Shown here: positions 41,401 to 50,000 of the stretch, piece after piece
Position numbering within the stretch: position 1 is the stretch's first letter
How the letters are laid out: every line of letters begins with the position of its first letter
NCBI GenBank assembly: GCA_964036275.1
Contig: OZ038436.1
Coordinates: forward strand, 17,325,904-17,389,903
DNA from: Litoditis marina
Taxonomy: Eukaryota > Nematoda > Chromadorea > Rhabditida > Rhabditidae
Length of the DNA stretch: 64,000 bases
Direction: 5' to 3'
Notes under the pieces: model-generated
The model's input: the letters and a program-made list of their open reading frames with translations, nothing else
The model's database searches: none
What the model was told of the DNA's origin: nothing
Program-made: the position numbers and the translations under genes

Positions 41401-42063
41401 TAATCAGCATGTACAGTTCATATCCTCTCGTTCGGGGTAGATAGAAAGTAGTCTGTTTGAAGCTGAACTTTCTACATGCCAATAACAATCATACATTCGG
41501 TCTAATCGCTCACAGAAAAGCTGACTTAGTATTTTGGTCCGATCTACATTAGTTTTAGTCCTAACCTGGGCACCCGGCTGATTTTCTGATGAAACTAGAT
41601 AAGATGAAGCCACTTTTCATAAAGAATAGGGAGTGACTATATCTCGACAGTAAGGTTTGAGTAACCTACGAAAGTGAACTCGTTCTCACTTGATACGCGG
41701 ATATTTCTTAATTTTCATCAAAATTCGGCCGATCTTTTGGCACTTTCACTGGGCAAATTTGGCACTTTAAATGGGCTCAAGCTCAGTTTCATGGGATTTC
41801 ATTGGTTTATCGCCAAATTACGTGGAGTTTTCTCCGACGATTATCAGTTAACGGGCAGGCCTTGGCAAGAGTGTGTGTAGGTCAGAAAATTGCAGATTCA
41901 TGCGGCCTCAATGACCTCCGTGCTCTTTCGCCATCTTAGTAGCTTTTGATCGATTTCTCGGCATAGTTTAGTCATAGGGCATAGTTTAACCCCTTTCCAA
42001 CCATTCATACGACCTTCCTTTTCCCAGGATGAAGAGAAACGTCAAACTACTCACGACGAGTAG
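8402..42063 (+). CDS. MIF4G-domain plus coiled-coil protein, 10 exons
   Basis: Exons: 8402-8443, 9215-9322, 15184-15258 (or 15261), 22642-22716, 23101-23162, 29927-30059, 37176-37249, 39157-39268, 41315-41395, 42028-42063 (TAG). All phases match, including two phase-2 junctions (23162/29927 gives AAG; 37249/39157 gives AGT). The product is about 265 aa, starting MTTKKAEDSDVYDM. Residues about 20-160 align by eye to the MIF4G HEAT repeats of eIF4G/PAIP1/MIF4GD: CLNDVRPS, IRELSFLNKGLIKQ, IADMVVSKAKENPKLSVVYA, FRDALKSSLEE, LILHIYNH and VVQSCMMGL. A polar, Ser/Gln-rich linker follows (166-210). A heptad coiled coil (about 217-255, LYQLRKELK to IARLTAEL) keeps its register across the exon 8/9 junction. 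The domain is shorter than eIF4G's and lacks MA3 and W2 domains. Likely role: a translation or mRNA-binding adaptor (inference). Introns total about 33 kb and are full of repeats. Exon 5 and the exon 3 donor are the weakest calls. Confidence 0.78.
8444..9214 (+). other. MIF4G gene intron 1, no element recognised
   Basis: A GTGAGT donor and a TTTCTAG acceptor bound 771 bp. I see no repeat shared with the rest of the window and no second frame worth calling. Confidence 0.5.
9555..9585 (+). repeat. GC hairpin CAGCGCGAAGCGCTG ending in CTAG
   Basis: A perfect 6-bp stem (CAGCGC/GCGCTG) with a 3-nt loop, followed by CGTGTGCTAG. A 3' hairpin shortly before CTRR is the classic Helitron 3' end. The same stem occurs in other contexts in this window, so this is a candidate terminus only. 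Confidence 0.4.
9590..10752. other. MIF4G intron 2, left part
   Basis: Part of intron 2 (9323-15183). No splice-bounded coding exon and no recognised mobile-element protein are seen. The hAT MITE at 10753 follows. Confidence 0.4.
10753..11313. mobile_element. hAT-type MITE with (CTCGAAA)n core, copy 1
   Basis: Terminal inverted repeats TAGGGTTGTTAA and TTAACAACCCTA (one mismatch on the right). The element is flanked by a perfect 8-bp duplication ATAGAGAC at 10745-10752 and 11314-11321. The interior is low-complexity TTCGAGTTT / AACTCGAAA. An 8-bp target duplication is diagnostic of the hAT superfamily. Other copies: 35966-36299 and 50211-50532. Confidence 0.9.
11322..12335. other. MIF4G intron 2, central part
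   Basis: AT-rich and mostly unique within the window. Scattered open frames have no recognisable similarity or convincing splice context. Confidence 0.4.
12340..12565. repeat. GTTAACC-rich palindromic repeat
   Basis: Repeated TTAACC on the left half and GGTTAAC on the right half make the block self-complementary. It is bounded by CCGCGAATTTCGTTAACCC and AAAGAATTCGCC. A related copy surrounds the hAT MITE at 50.1-50.6 kb. Confidence 0.7.
12566..15183. other. MIF4G intron 2, right part
   Basis: No gene recognised. A splice-like block at 14941-15050 is open in two frames, but it cannot be phase-joined to exon 3 with a good donor and was left out of the model. Confidence 0.4.
15700..16080. repeat. 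CCTCGTCCCCTTT minisatellite, inverted pair, copy 1
   Basis: GGGACGAGGGCTGAGGCAAA units (15775-15855) face CCCTCGTCCCCTTTGCCTCA units (15975-16070) across a unique spacer. The whole block is present reverse-complemented at 23596-23925. Confidence 0.85.
16081..17110. repeat. about 1-kb dispersed repeat, copy 1
   Basis: Shares ordered blocks with 18880-20040: TTTCCCATTTG, then CATTGATATT, then TGTGTTTGGATAGTTT, then CCACCCCAAAAAGTAC, then CCAACTTTGGGTT, then GCATTTCACGTG. The copies are clearly diverged. No coding capacity seen. Confidence 0.65.
17150..17225. repeat. GGTTACC repeat fragment
   Basis: TTAGGTAACCTCAACC and TTTTTCAGGTTACCTCA form a short inverted pair. It belongs to the GGTTACC family at 17975-18165 and 47225-47465. 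Confidence 0.55.
17975..18165. repeat. GGTTACC repeat, copy 2
   Basis: Shares CACATTTTGCGTTAGAGAAA, an ACAGGTAACCGGTTTTT-like block, AGGTAACCTGAAAA and AACCCGGTT, in the same order as 47225-47465. It contains several GGTTACC/GGTAACC palindromic pairs. Confidence 0.7.
18166..18640. repeat. dispersed repeat pair with 21955-22430, copy 1
   Basis: Ordered matches to 21955-22430: TTCTATAACCCAGTAAACTT, GAGCTCATTCGCCG, GCAGCGCGCGC, CAATCGATT, CGCGGAAAGGCA-like and CCTCTACCAGCTTTATA-like blocks. Non-coding. Confidence 0.65.
18880..20040. repeat. about 1-kb dispersed repeat, copy 2
   Basis: Diverged copy of 16081-17110 (see that entry), preceded by the same GGGGTTCAT..AGACAGTCAC block that precedes the minisatellite at 15700. 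Confidence 0.65.
20210..20300 (-). other. tRNA-like sequence (degenerate)
   Basis: On the minus strand, GATAGCACAGC resembles an A box and GCGGGTTCGATCCCGC a B box/T arm at about tRNA spacing. The T loop is one base short and no acceptor stem pairs, so it is probably a tRNA pseudogene or SINE head. Confidence 0.35.
21106..21888. repeat. 261-bp tandem repeat, three copies
   Basis: TCAGATGCGCCCAGG recurs at 21131, 21392 and 21653, a spacing of exactly 261 bp each time. The units differ by only a few bases (e.g. CCGCCGG vs CCGTCGG). The array sits in MIF4G intron 3. Confidence 0.95.
21955..22430. repeat. dispersed repeat pair with 18166-18640, copy 2
   Basis: See 18166-18640. It directly follows the 261-bp array. 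Confidence 0.6.
23596..23925. repeat. CCTCGTCCCCTTT minisatellite, inverted pair, copy 2
   Basis: Reverse-complement copy of 15700-16080, including the unique spacer (CCTTGTTCTGTATCTTCATT). Its right part overlaps the start of the 2,956-bp tandem duplication. Confidence 0.85.
24950..25270. repeat. 100-bp tandem array, about 3.3 copies
   Basis: GATCACGAATAT starts at 24961, 25061 and 25161, with a truncated unit at 25253. Units share AAAATGGCTGAAACTTGTTG. The array is duplicated at 27906-28226. Confidence 0.9.
26322..26664. mobile_element. foldback/MITE family B, copy 1
   Basis: Inverted arms of about 150 bp: left ATTCGTAAAAAGTGGGGGAC, right GTCCCCCACTTTTTACGAAT. The arms include GAACAATACGATGTTGTGAA. 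Non-coding. Other copies: 29278-29620 and 58180-58523. Confidence 0.9.
26817..29771. repeat. 2,956-bp tandem duplication, copy 2
   Basis: Near-identical second unit (see 23861-26816). Homology ends at GCGGTTATA (about 29771). MIF4G exon 6 begins about 155 bp further on and is not duplicated. Confidence 0.97.
29278..29620. mobile_element. foldback/MITE family B, copy 2
   Basis: Copy of 26322-26664 carried within the second tandem unit. Confidence 0.9.
30060..31390. other. MIF4G intron 6, left part
   Basis: Begins with the GTCAGT donor and has a G homopolymer near 30137-30153. TACGCCG-rich palindromic sequence spans 31110-31280. No exon recognised. Confidence 0.45.
31400..31507 (-). repeat. 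hairpin-end fragment of the GGCGCC/hairpin family
   Basis: GGGTGCGCAATGGCC, CACAACTCACACGCAGCGC and the TTCGCGCTGCGCGC hairpin match the end of the element at 60040-60110 in the same orientation. Confidence 0.7.
31603..33180 (-). mobile_element. dead CR1/L2-like non-LTR retrotransposon (RT and C-terminus)
   Basis: Reading down the minus strand: a pre-RT/finger region (SQTPDGIPFKYIEHL, LSLWRGKVPERWKHSLVTP), then NYRPVSITSIF and HQHGFRKG, then KVFADDTKVF (the FADD form of the catalytic YADD box), then a thumb region (LGFLLNQTLSFKDHVKHI, WLKAYRTYVQPKVE). A C-terminal block follows (RRNTTDLIMIHRIITGQ, TRGSSAKF). The order fits the reverse transcriptase of CR1/L2/Jockey-type LINEs. There is no endonuclease domain. 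Frames shift between blocks, a hAT MITE sits inside it, and the segment expected between HGFRKG and FADD, including the first catalytic Asp, appears deleted. It is inactive and 5' truncated. Confidence 0.88.
32680..32907. mobile_element. hAT MITE nested in the retrotransposon
   Basis: A perfect 12-bp terminal inverted repeat CAGGGGTGACCA/TGGTCACCCCTG, flanked by a perfect 8-bp target duplication GTTTCTTT at 32672-32679 and 32908-32915. It is 228 bp and non-coding. Removing it restores the order of RT blocks, so it inserted after the retrotransposon did. Confidence 0.95.
33181..35780. other. MIF4G intron 6, no element recognised
   Basis: Several 60-100 codon open frames exist (e.g. minus strand 34475-34771), but none has recognisable motifs or convincing splice context. 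Confidence 0.4.
35785..35915. repeat. small foldback
   Basis: GACGATTATGTGCT near 35800 pairs with AGCACATAATCGTC near 35896. The arms are about 25 bp, imperfect, around an AT-rich middle. Confidence 0.65.
35966..36299. mobile_element. hAT-type MITE with (CTCGAAA)n core, copy 2
   Basis: Degenerate ends TAGGGTAGTCAA and ATAACAACCCTTA around AACTCGAAAA repeats. The flanking duplication is not recognisable, so this is the oldest of the three copies. Confidence 0.7.
36963..37050. repeat. short near-perfect inverted repeat
   Basis: GAGCTAGCTGGC..GCACAACCGAGCAG faces CTGCTCGGTTGTGC..GCCAGCTAGCTC across a loop of about 22 bp. Confidence 0.85.
37446..38110 (+). repeat. hairpin-headed TGACGTCA repeat, copy 2
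   Basis: Starts with the hairpin GCAGCGCGAAGCGCTGTGCG and GATTTGTGTT. It continues through TTGCGTCTCTTCGTTTACC, the CTCTCTGTGAGATC block and GACGTCATCAGAATTCTGGA, in the same order as 5781-6720. Confidence 0.65.
38200..38370. repeat. small foldback
   Basis: AATAATGTGGACCAATCC pairs imperfectly with GGATTGGACCACATATTC around a TTTAAACTGTAA..TTTTACAGTT middle. Confidence 0.65.
38390..38935. repeat. diverged foldback related to 40815-41173
   Basis: The right end GCCGTTGTCGAGTAGCTCGC and the block GGCATTATCACTCTGAAATG match the right arm of 40815-41173. The left arm, near 38450-38480, is only partly recognisable. Confidence 0.5.
39425..40640 (+). repeat. hairpin-headed repeat, copy 3, with tRNA-like insert
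   Basis: Begins ATCGCGCGCAGCGCAAAGCA and GTGATTTGTGTTTGG. Later it has the family landmarks TCTCTGCGTCTCTCCATTTG and CTTGTAACTTAGGGTGACAC. A tRNA-Leu-like stretch lies in the middle. Confidence 0.6.
40050..40125 (+). other. tRNA-Leu-like sequence
   Basis: TAATGGCCGAGTAGTCTGAG and GCGCTGC match the D-arm/A-box region of tRNA-Leu. GATCCGATTCCCC is a decayed B box (expected GGTTCGAATCC) at the spacing of a long-variable-arm tRNA. Most likely a pseudogene or SINE head, not a working tRNA. Confidence 0.55.
40815..41173. mobile_element. foldback/MITE with about 90-bp arms
   Basis: ACGAGCTACTCAAGGACGGT at 40815 faces ACCGTCCTTGAGTAGCTCGT ending 41173. Similarity continues inward through GCATCATCAC. 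Non-coding; it lies in MIF4G intron 8. Confidence 0.85.
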
Positions 42064-42870
42064 ACGGAATCTCCCATTGCGATCAGTAATCGAGTATTGA
42101 CTTCAGTTTCACATCTTTGTTAAATCAAAGAAAGGCGTTCACTCCTCAAGTCTTGTATTTAATTTATTCATGCTATTATGAATCATGTTTGTTTTATGAA
42201 TGTTTTATATGCCATTTGTGTACTTTATATAGCCGAAGCTATTGTGAGAATGACGATTTAGGGTGCGTTTTGTAGCAAAGGAGAGTGCAGTTAATATAGT
42301 CGCACCCAATGCGATCGAGTTCATGAATGAAAAACGAGGGAGATAGAGGAAGAGACCTTCTCTAATACCGTAGGGTCAGTCGTTATTCATTATTCACAAA
42401 TGATCTACATTTCTGTCGACATATAATTACTTTTCGCTCGCTGCGCATTGCTCACGTATATGTCAATTGGCCAACAGCGAAAGGAACTAAGAGCAGAAGG
42501 AACTAGAGAGAAACTGAGTAAAAAATAAACTAAGTTTCAGAAATATCACTACTAGCAAGGATTGAAATCTGTAATTGACCATTATATTGTCTATAATATA
42601 TATAGTGAAAACAAACGTTCCACAGGACACAAAATAGTCAAATTCGATCAAGTAGTACTCTTTCCGGCTTTGTCTAATCTCTAACCTTAGTTTCTCTTAT
42701 ATCGCATGTTTATGGTCGCTATAGTCGGTCTGAAGAGAGCTGAGGAATATTTCTATGTGTTCTGGTATGAATGTGTACACTCACCAGTATTTCAAAAATT
42801 GAGACTATGCCCAATTTGTGCGATGCCAGGTCCACTCTGTTTCAAAAGTACAACAAATTTATACAATAGC
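42064..42870. other. 3' flank of the MIF4G gene
   Basis: Follows the TAG at 42061-42063. No clear AATAAA close to the stop; TATTTAATTT near 42155 and AATAAA near 42525 are weak polyadenylation candidates. No other gene seen. Confidence 0.4.
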
Positions 42871-42875
42871 GTCAA

Positions 42876-44555
42876 ATTCCATACTCTAACAGTTGATACG
42901 TTAACATATGTTTGATTTCCGGGTAAAGTCAGTCTGCATTCGGGAAAAAGTGGGAACCAGATAGTGCGTGAGTTGTGTTTTGTTTCGCCGATTTCAACAA
43001 AAAGTGAACAATACAAAGCGCTTTCAGTTATTTCGCATAGAGAGACGGCAAATTACGAAACGCGACAAAAGGAGAACAATACGCAATCCTACGTATAAAT
43101 ACTGCAATATCTCTCTTTAAAAGTGTTATTTAGAACTTTTATTTCTCAATCTCTCATTTTCGCTCCTTTGTAAAAATAACACTTTGCTAGATCCAAACTC
43201 ATGGAAATTATTAGCAAGTTTAAGATAAGAGGTAAGTTGACAATCGATTATGATGATTTACATACTCATCCATACAAATCCGTCAGTTTGAAAATACAGC
43301 AAAAGGACAATACGAATGAATAGCTGAGTTGGGTACTTGATTAATTCTCTGTTCTCTACTGTAATCATCTTTCTATCCTCATCCTTCTAGTTCATTTTAC
43401 TTTTGTATCCTGATTTACATATTTCAAAGCGGTAGAGAAGTTGACTACCATTCTGTTCACAACTCACTGGTTGCGGCGAGTGCACCAAATAGTAACTAAT
43501 AAATTATAACTCACGAGAATTGGTAACAAATGTTGGACGTCCAAGCAGAGTTTCACGTAATAGGGTTGCCACATCAAATTATGATAGCACTTGTTGAGCA
43601 TACAAGTATGCTAGCACAAACTGAGGTTACGATACGATAGCAAGTACCCAATCATTGCTGACCTCTTACTCTCGACATGGGTTGAACGCGAAACAAACAA
43701 CAGACAGCTCACACAAAGGTCAGCCCACATATTGCTGTCAAAAGTTACCGATCATCATAACAGCAGTAATATTCAAATTTGGGTTCTCTCTTCTAACATG
43801 CATTTATTGATTTATTCTTTGCTGTTCGGTGAAATTTGTATGACGGTTATCTTGCTAACAATAACTGTTTACGGTGTTGGCTCTCTCGCATTGAACATAC
43901 TATCATCACTTTGATACATGTACCATGTCCGTGCAATATCAAAAACGAGCCGCAACCAGTGTGTTGTGAACAGAATGGTAGTCAACTTCTCTAGCGCTTT
44001 GAAATATGTAAATCAGGATACAAAAGTAGAATGAACTAGAAGGATAAGGATAGAAAGATGATTACAGTAGAGAACAGAGAATTAATCAAGTACCCAACTC
44101 AGCTATTCATTCGTATTGTTCGCCTTTTGCTGTATTTTCAAACTGACGGATTTGTATGGATGAGTATGTAAATCATCATAATCGATTGTCAACTTACCTC
44201 TTATCTTAAACTTGCTAATAATTTCCATGAGTTTGGATCTAGCAAAGTGTTATTTTTACAAAGGAGCGAAAATGAGAGATTGAGAAATAGAAGTTCTAAA
44301 TAACACTTTTGAAGAGAGATATTGCAGTATTTATACGTAGGATTGCGTATTGTTCTCCTTTTGTCGCGTTTCGTAATTTGCCGTCTCTCTATGCGAAATA
44401 ACTGAAGGCGCTTTGTATTGTTCACTTTTTGTTGAAATCGGCGAAACAAAACACAACTCACGCACTATCTGGTTCCCACTTTTTCCCGAATGCAGACTGA
44501 CTTTACCCGGAAATCAAACATATGTCAACGTATCAACTGTTAGAGTATGGAATTA
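42876..44555. mobile_element. large foldback family C, about 600-bp arms
   Basis: Arms 42876-43476 and 43950-44555 are near-perfect inverted repeats around a spacer of about 470 bp. Just inside the ends they carry GGGAAAAAGTGGGAACCAGA and its complement. The sub-terminal GTGCGTGAGTTGTGTT and AACAAAAAGTGAACAATAC resemble foldback family B. Neither the arms nor the spacer encodes a recognisable protein. Confidence 0.93.
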
Positions 44556-45097
44556 TCAATACATGGCGATTCATGGCCAAATCAATACATGGCGATTCAT
44601 GAAGTTTAATCAATTTTCTAGAAGCAAAAAGAACCAACTTTCGCTGGTGGTCGAACTTTCGCTGGTGGAGGTTATCAGTGAACCAGATTTTAGGCAGCAT
44701 ATTTCTATTTTTTCCGTGTAATCTTTGAGATACATCAAATTCGCTTAGTCTTTAGACATAGGAGTAATATTCATCCGGGTAAAATTTTTATATGAAACTG
44801 TTTTGAAAATTCAGTTGAATTTTTCCATGAAACTCTCTATTTATTTTTTTTAATACCGCATCTCTGAAAATGAAGCAGGCAAATTCCACAAGGAATGTTT
44901 TCTGATAACCGCGTCAACAAAGGCTGTGTCTAGCTTCTTCGATAATCGATCGCTGAGCCGAATATGAAAGTACATCCTTGCTTACTTGAGGAATATTTAA
45001 AGTATAGGTATGCAAACAAAAAGTTGTTCTCAATTCTTTATCTGACTACATACACAGTAAGTTCTGAATCGATGAATTTCGAGAAAAACAGCTAGAC

Positions 45098-45592
45098 AAT
45101 TCATGAAAAAGTGGGGCCCAACGACTGTGAGATTTGTCTTCTGCTGTGCGCCCCTTAGACAACTACTCTCAAATGGAGCAGCTACTGCTACAAAAACCGA
45201 AAAATACTCATGTATAACTGTTAATTACAAACATACAAAAGTCGTAAAATATTTTCAAACCTGTAAACTAGAATCTACAAATCACAGATGTGCACTCAAC
45301 GTAATCAGTTATAGTTTCTGGTTTTGTAGACGATGGTTTGCAGTTTCGGTTATTACTTAAACTCTAGGCATATTATTCAACAGTTGTTCTCTTTTTCGCA
45401 GCTGTGATTTGTAGATTCTAGTTTACAGGTTTGAAAATATTTTACGACTTTTGTATGTTTGTAATTAACAGTTATACATGAGTATTTTTCGGTTTTTGTA
45501 GCAGTAGCTGCTCCATTTGAGAGTAGTTGTCTAAGGGGCGCACAGCAGAAGACAAATGTCACAGTCGTTGGGCCCCCACTTTTTCATGAATT
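45098..45592. mobile_element. foldback/MITE family A, copy 2
   Basis: Arms begin AATTCATGAAAAAGTGGGGC and end CCCCCACTTTTTCATGAATT. Sequence matches 7585-8092 closely. Confidence 0.9.
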
Positions 45593-46870
45593 TTTCTCTT
45601 TTTGTATACATGCCGTAGGTATGTGGTTTGATCTGTACGGTGCAGATAGAATTGTTTTCTTAATGAACCACTTGCCAAGTATTACTATCATTTGAGAAAA
45701 ATATGACGTCAACATTGCAGTTCTAAAAACTTACTTTCTGCTCTCTGCTTTTCAGAATCCCAGAATACGTCATGTTTGAATGAAGTTTCATCGTGAATTG
45801 ACCATTTCTAAGAAACTTTCAGCATTCGAAAACATATTTCACGTCAATTTTTTGAAAGTTGACGTCATCTGGCCTTCTGATTTCCAAAATAAGTCATATT
45901 TAGATCAATTTTCGTCGACAATGTACCATTTCTAAGATATTACCATCGTTTAAAGATATATGTGACGTCAACTTCGCACTTTTCAAAAATGACGTCATCT
46001 GGTCTCCAGAATCTCAGAATACGTCACTCTTAGATTGCGTTTCTCCGTTAATTGACCCTTTCTAAGATATTACCATCGTTTAAAAATATATGTGACGTCA
46101 ACTTTGCACTTTTCAAAAATGACGTCATCTGGTCTCCAGAATCCCAGAATACATCACTCTCAGATTGATTTTCACCGTTAATTGACCCTTTCTAAGATAT
46201 TACCATCGTTTAAAAATATATGTGACGTCAACTTTGCACTTTTCAAAAATGACGTCATCTGGTCTCCAGAATCCCAGAATACATCACTCTCAGATTGATT
46301 TTCACCGTTAATTGACCCTTTCTAAGATATTACCATCGTTTAAAAATATATGTGACGTCAACTTTGCACTTTTCAAAAATGACGTCATCTGGTCTCCAGA
46401 ATCTCAGAATACGTTACTCTTAAATTGAGTTTCTCCGCTAATTGACCCTTTATAAGATTTTACCATCATTTGAAAATATATGTGACGTCAACTTTGCACT
46501 TTTCAAAAATGACGTCATCCGGTCTCCAGAATCCTGAAGGACGTCAGGACTAGAATACTTAATATTCAAATAAAAGTCACGATGGCATCATATTTCAATT
46601 TTCGAGCAAATCGGTAATTGTTACTCTAAGTTACAATACAAATTGAGTTGTCGACTGGACAGAGAGAGTGAGAGAGCGTGCTAAATGGAGAGACGCAGAC
46701 ACTTTTCGAAAAATGTCTATAACTCTGACAAAAACAATTTTTTCTTGAATTTTTTTTGCTCCGCGAGGGTTTGGGTAGGTATCACATGTCTTCCACAATT
46801 TTCAACGAAATCGGTTGAGTAGAAACCTTAAACTGGGTTTACTTTTCTTGTCACAACCCACATATATGCA
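45593..46870 (-). repeat. TGACGTCA repeat block, inverted copy of 6735-7584
   Basis: Reverse-complement match in order: TATACATGCCGTAGGTATGT, GATCTGTACGGTG, the TGACGTCA array, CGGTAATTGTTACTCTAAG, GAGAGACGCAGAC and CGGTTGAGTAGAAACC. The copy has more tandem units than 6735-7584. Confidence 0.85.
45930..46560. repeat. 130-bp tandem array with paired TGACGTCA
   Basis: GACGTCATCTGGTCTCCAGA (last unit with one substitution) starts at 45991, 46121, 46251, 46381 and 46511, exactly 130 bp apart. Each unit has two TGACGTCA octamers about 26 bp apart. Confidence 0.95.
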
Positions 46871-47098
46871 AACAAAAAGTTGTTATCAATTCTTTATCTG
46901 ACTACACATACACAGTAATTCATAGAGTTCTGAATCGATGAATTTTGAGAAAATCAGCTAGACAATTGAGATTATTCCTCAATCAAAATAAAAACAATTC
47001 ATGCACGTTTACAGAATAGACCGTTGAGATCATTGCGACAAATTTGACTAAAACAAGTAGTTAATATCATTATTTACAGACTGTAATTCTTTTCTGCT

Positions 47099-50000
47099 TC
47101 ACTTGTTTCGGTCGGCGACTTCTTTGAGCGGAGGGCGGTCACTGAAATTTTCAAGATTAAGAAAAAACTCAATATTCCACCATTTTCGGACTATTCAGAA
47201 ATGAATCCACAACTTCAAAAATCCTATATCTAATTCCTTTTCGGGTAATTTCACAGATAACCTTATACTAAATTAAGGATACCTTTCGAACTAACGGTAA
47301 CAACCACATTTTGCATTAGAAAAACAGGTGACCGGTTTTTGATTTTTGGTTACTGACCGGTTACCCAGTAAGGTAACCTGAAAACGTCACCAAAGAGGTT
47401 ACCAAAGATACAAAAAAACCCGGTTGGGTTGCCAAAAAACCCAGTAGACATAGAATGCACGTCAATATCCAGCAATTAAAACCGTACCTCTTGTCCTTTC
47501 GCAACGTCTTGAGCTCATCCTTGAGTTGTGATACGTACTTGTAACCCTTTTCGCGTTCCTAAAACATTCGATATATAAACAAGCTGTAAACTGACATATT
47601 TTTAGATGTACTTCACAGAGAACGACTGATTAACTCCTATACCAAGTTATATACAAGAGTACTTCGACACGATCAAATAATACATTTCTAAATAAAAGAA
47701 TAAGAAACTGAGTCTCTACCTGCAGGAGATCGTTTATTCTTGTCTCAGCCTTCGAACACAAATCCTTCTGGGTACGCAATTGTTCTTCAAGAGTTTCAAT
47801 CTGTAACAATAGTTTATATGATTGAAAAAGGTGAGAAATAAGTAAGTGTACCAGACCAACGTTGACCCATCTGTCAACTACTAGCATGAACTCGAAATGA
47901 GTATCTGGGGAAAATTGAAGTATCGCCCCCCACTTTAGTTGGGTACCCCTCCCCCCGTAGCACTTCAGTAGCACCCAAGCTAAAACCTGAAAATCTAGGA
48001 GAGGGGCGGGTCAAAATTCAACTTCGACATTTACTATTAACCACCTGGGTCGGCGGGGGTAGAACTTCAATGGTGGGGGGTCAAACTTCAATACCGGAAT
48101 GTTTACTTTTTACCCCCCACCCTCAAACTTTTGTATTGCAGGTGATAAATTGAATTATCACCCCCCGGTGGGGTGTGTCAAACTACAATTCCCCAAACAC
48201 AATACAAATTCAGAAAGGTGGGGGGTGAAAAGTTAATGTTCTCAGTATCTGTACTAAACTGCAACGATCGAGAACCAATACCGCCACAAATCAGGCAACA
48301 AGTTCGAGAAAATGTGAATATTCTGTGAATCAATAACCTTGGATTCCAGCAGAGCGCGAGACGAGTCGGTGGCTCCTCCGTCACTGGTCGTAGGTTGGTT
48401 TTGGTTGACTGCCTTTTCCCTGCAATTTACAATTAGCACATTCTGTAAACTGTAAACTATAATTAGTACAATCTGATAGGAAAATACCAAGTTTTCCTGC
48501 AAATTCCGACCGGAAACAACGAGATCAAACTACAAACACAGTGGTATACAGCAGCATACACCGTACAAGTTTCCTATCAAAATAGCAAACTCTATAAGAA
48601 GGGTTTGCCTACTTCTGCATCTTTTCCATTTGTTGAATGGTCTTGATGGCCAATCTCTGCTGGTCGGCGGCTTCTCTCTTGGCGCGGGCCACTTCTCCCC
48701 TCAACTGGACAACTTCCTCGTCACGACTGCCCAATGACTGGGTGAGGGTGGCAATCTGAAGAGAGACAAACGTCAATCAACCGAGTGAATCGATAAAACC
48801 TTAAAAAGGATATCCCTACCGAAGTTCCACAGTAACCCTACATTTTTCGCAAATAACGGTGAATCACCTTGTACGAGCCGATATAGACTGCTCAACTTTC
48901 CGTTAAGTTATATTTCGATACATGTCATATCATAACATTCGAATGTCTACGGTACATCAACAAGAGGATCAAACTACAAACACTGGCGCAACATACATCG
49001 TAGTTGCGTGCGTTATTGGACCATAGGCTGTTAATTACAAGTTCGCGTTTGGTCGAAACTGTATTGCAACAAATCTAGAGACAATTCGGACGCCGGAGAG
49101 TCAGTCGCAGAGAGGAAAAAATCAATATGTATATATATGACAATAAAGAGAATTTACTGTTTTGCAGCGACGCTTGTTTTACGTTGGAGAGAGCAAACGG
49201 TATACCTGATGTTGGTACTGCTGCTTCAGTTGCTCTTCTCGATCCGACTGTTCAGCCCTGATTGCAGCCAGTTCAGTCTGCAGTTCTTGCAGCCGAATAC
49301 CACAACGGTACACCTCGTCACGACGCTCGCGCAACTTTTCCTCGTACTGAAAACCATCTGATAAATAATTAAAGTCAAACTCACGTGCTCACGTGAAATG
49401 TATCAGAATTTCAAACTTTGCTATGGTAAAGGGCACTGCTGGTGGTTATTTTTGTATACATAACCAAATTTTCCCAACAATAAATTTAGGATTCCGTTCT
49501 TCTAAGTGCCCTGGCTGTGAAGAAAAGTCCGTATAAGCTAGGGTCAAAACAGACTGATATAGGTATGATCAAATCTAAGTTGTAGCTTGATCCCAATTAA
49601 TGTCATAATTTACGAATTTCGACCGGAAATTACCTGAATCAAACTCAAAGCACCAGAAGAGAGCAAAATACATAGTACTCGCTTGCTTCGAGAAGAGAAA
49701 ACACTAAAGCTCACCTCAACGATTTTCTTACTGTTGGCGGCATTGGCGAGTTCCGATGTCTGCAGACGCTTGGTCAAATCGACAACCTTCGCGTCTTTTG
49801 AGCTCGACTCTGACTCAATCTGAAACACAGTATACAACTCCGAACTCCGACTTTAACCTAGATAATGTTATCTATTAAAATAACTTCAAATTCTGCCAAT
49901 ATCGATCTATACATAGTCCCCCTGACCTGTCCTATCTTCAGATTGGCCAGTCACGTGTTTAATCGTGAATGAACTATTCTACTCTTTTATATTCTACCCA

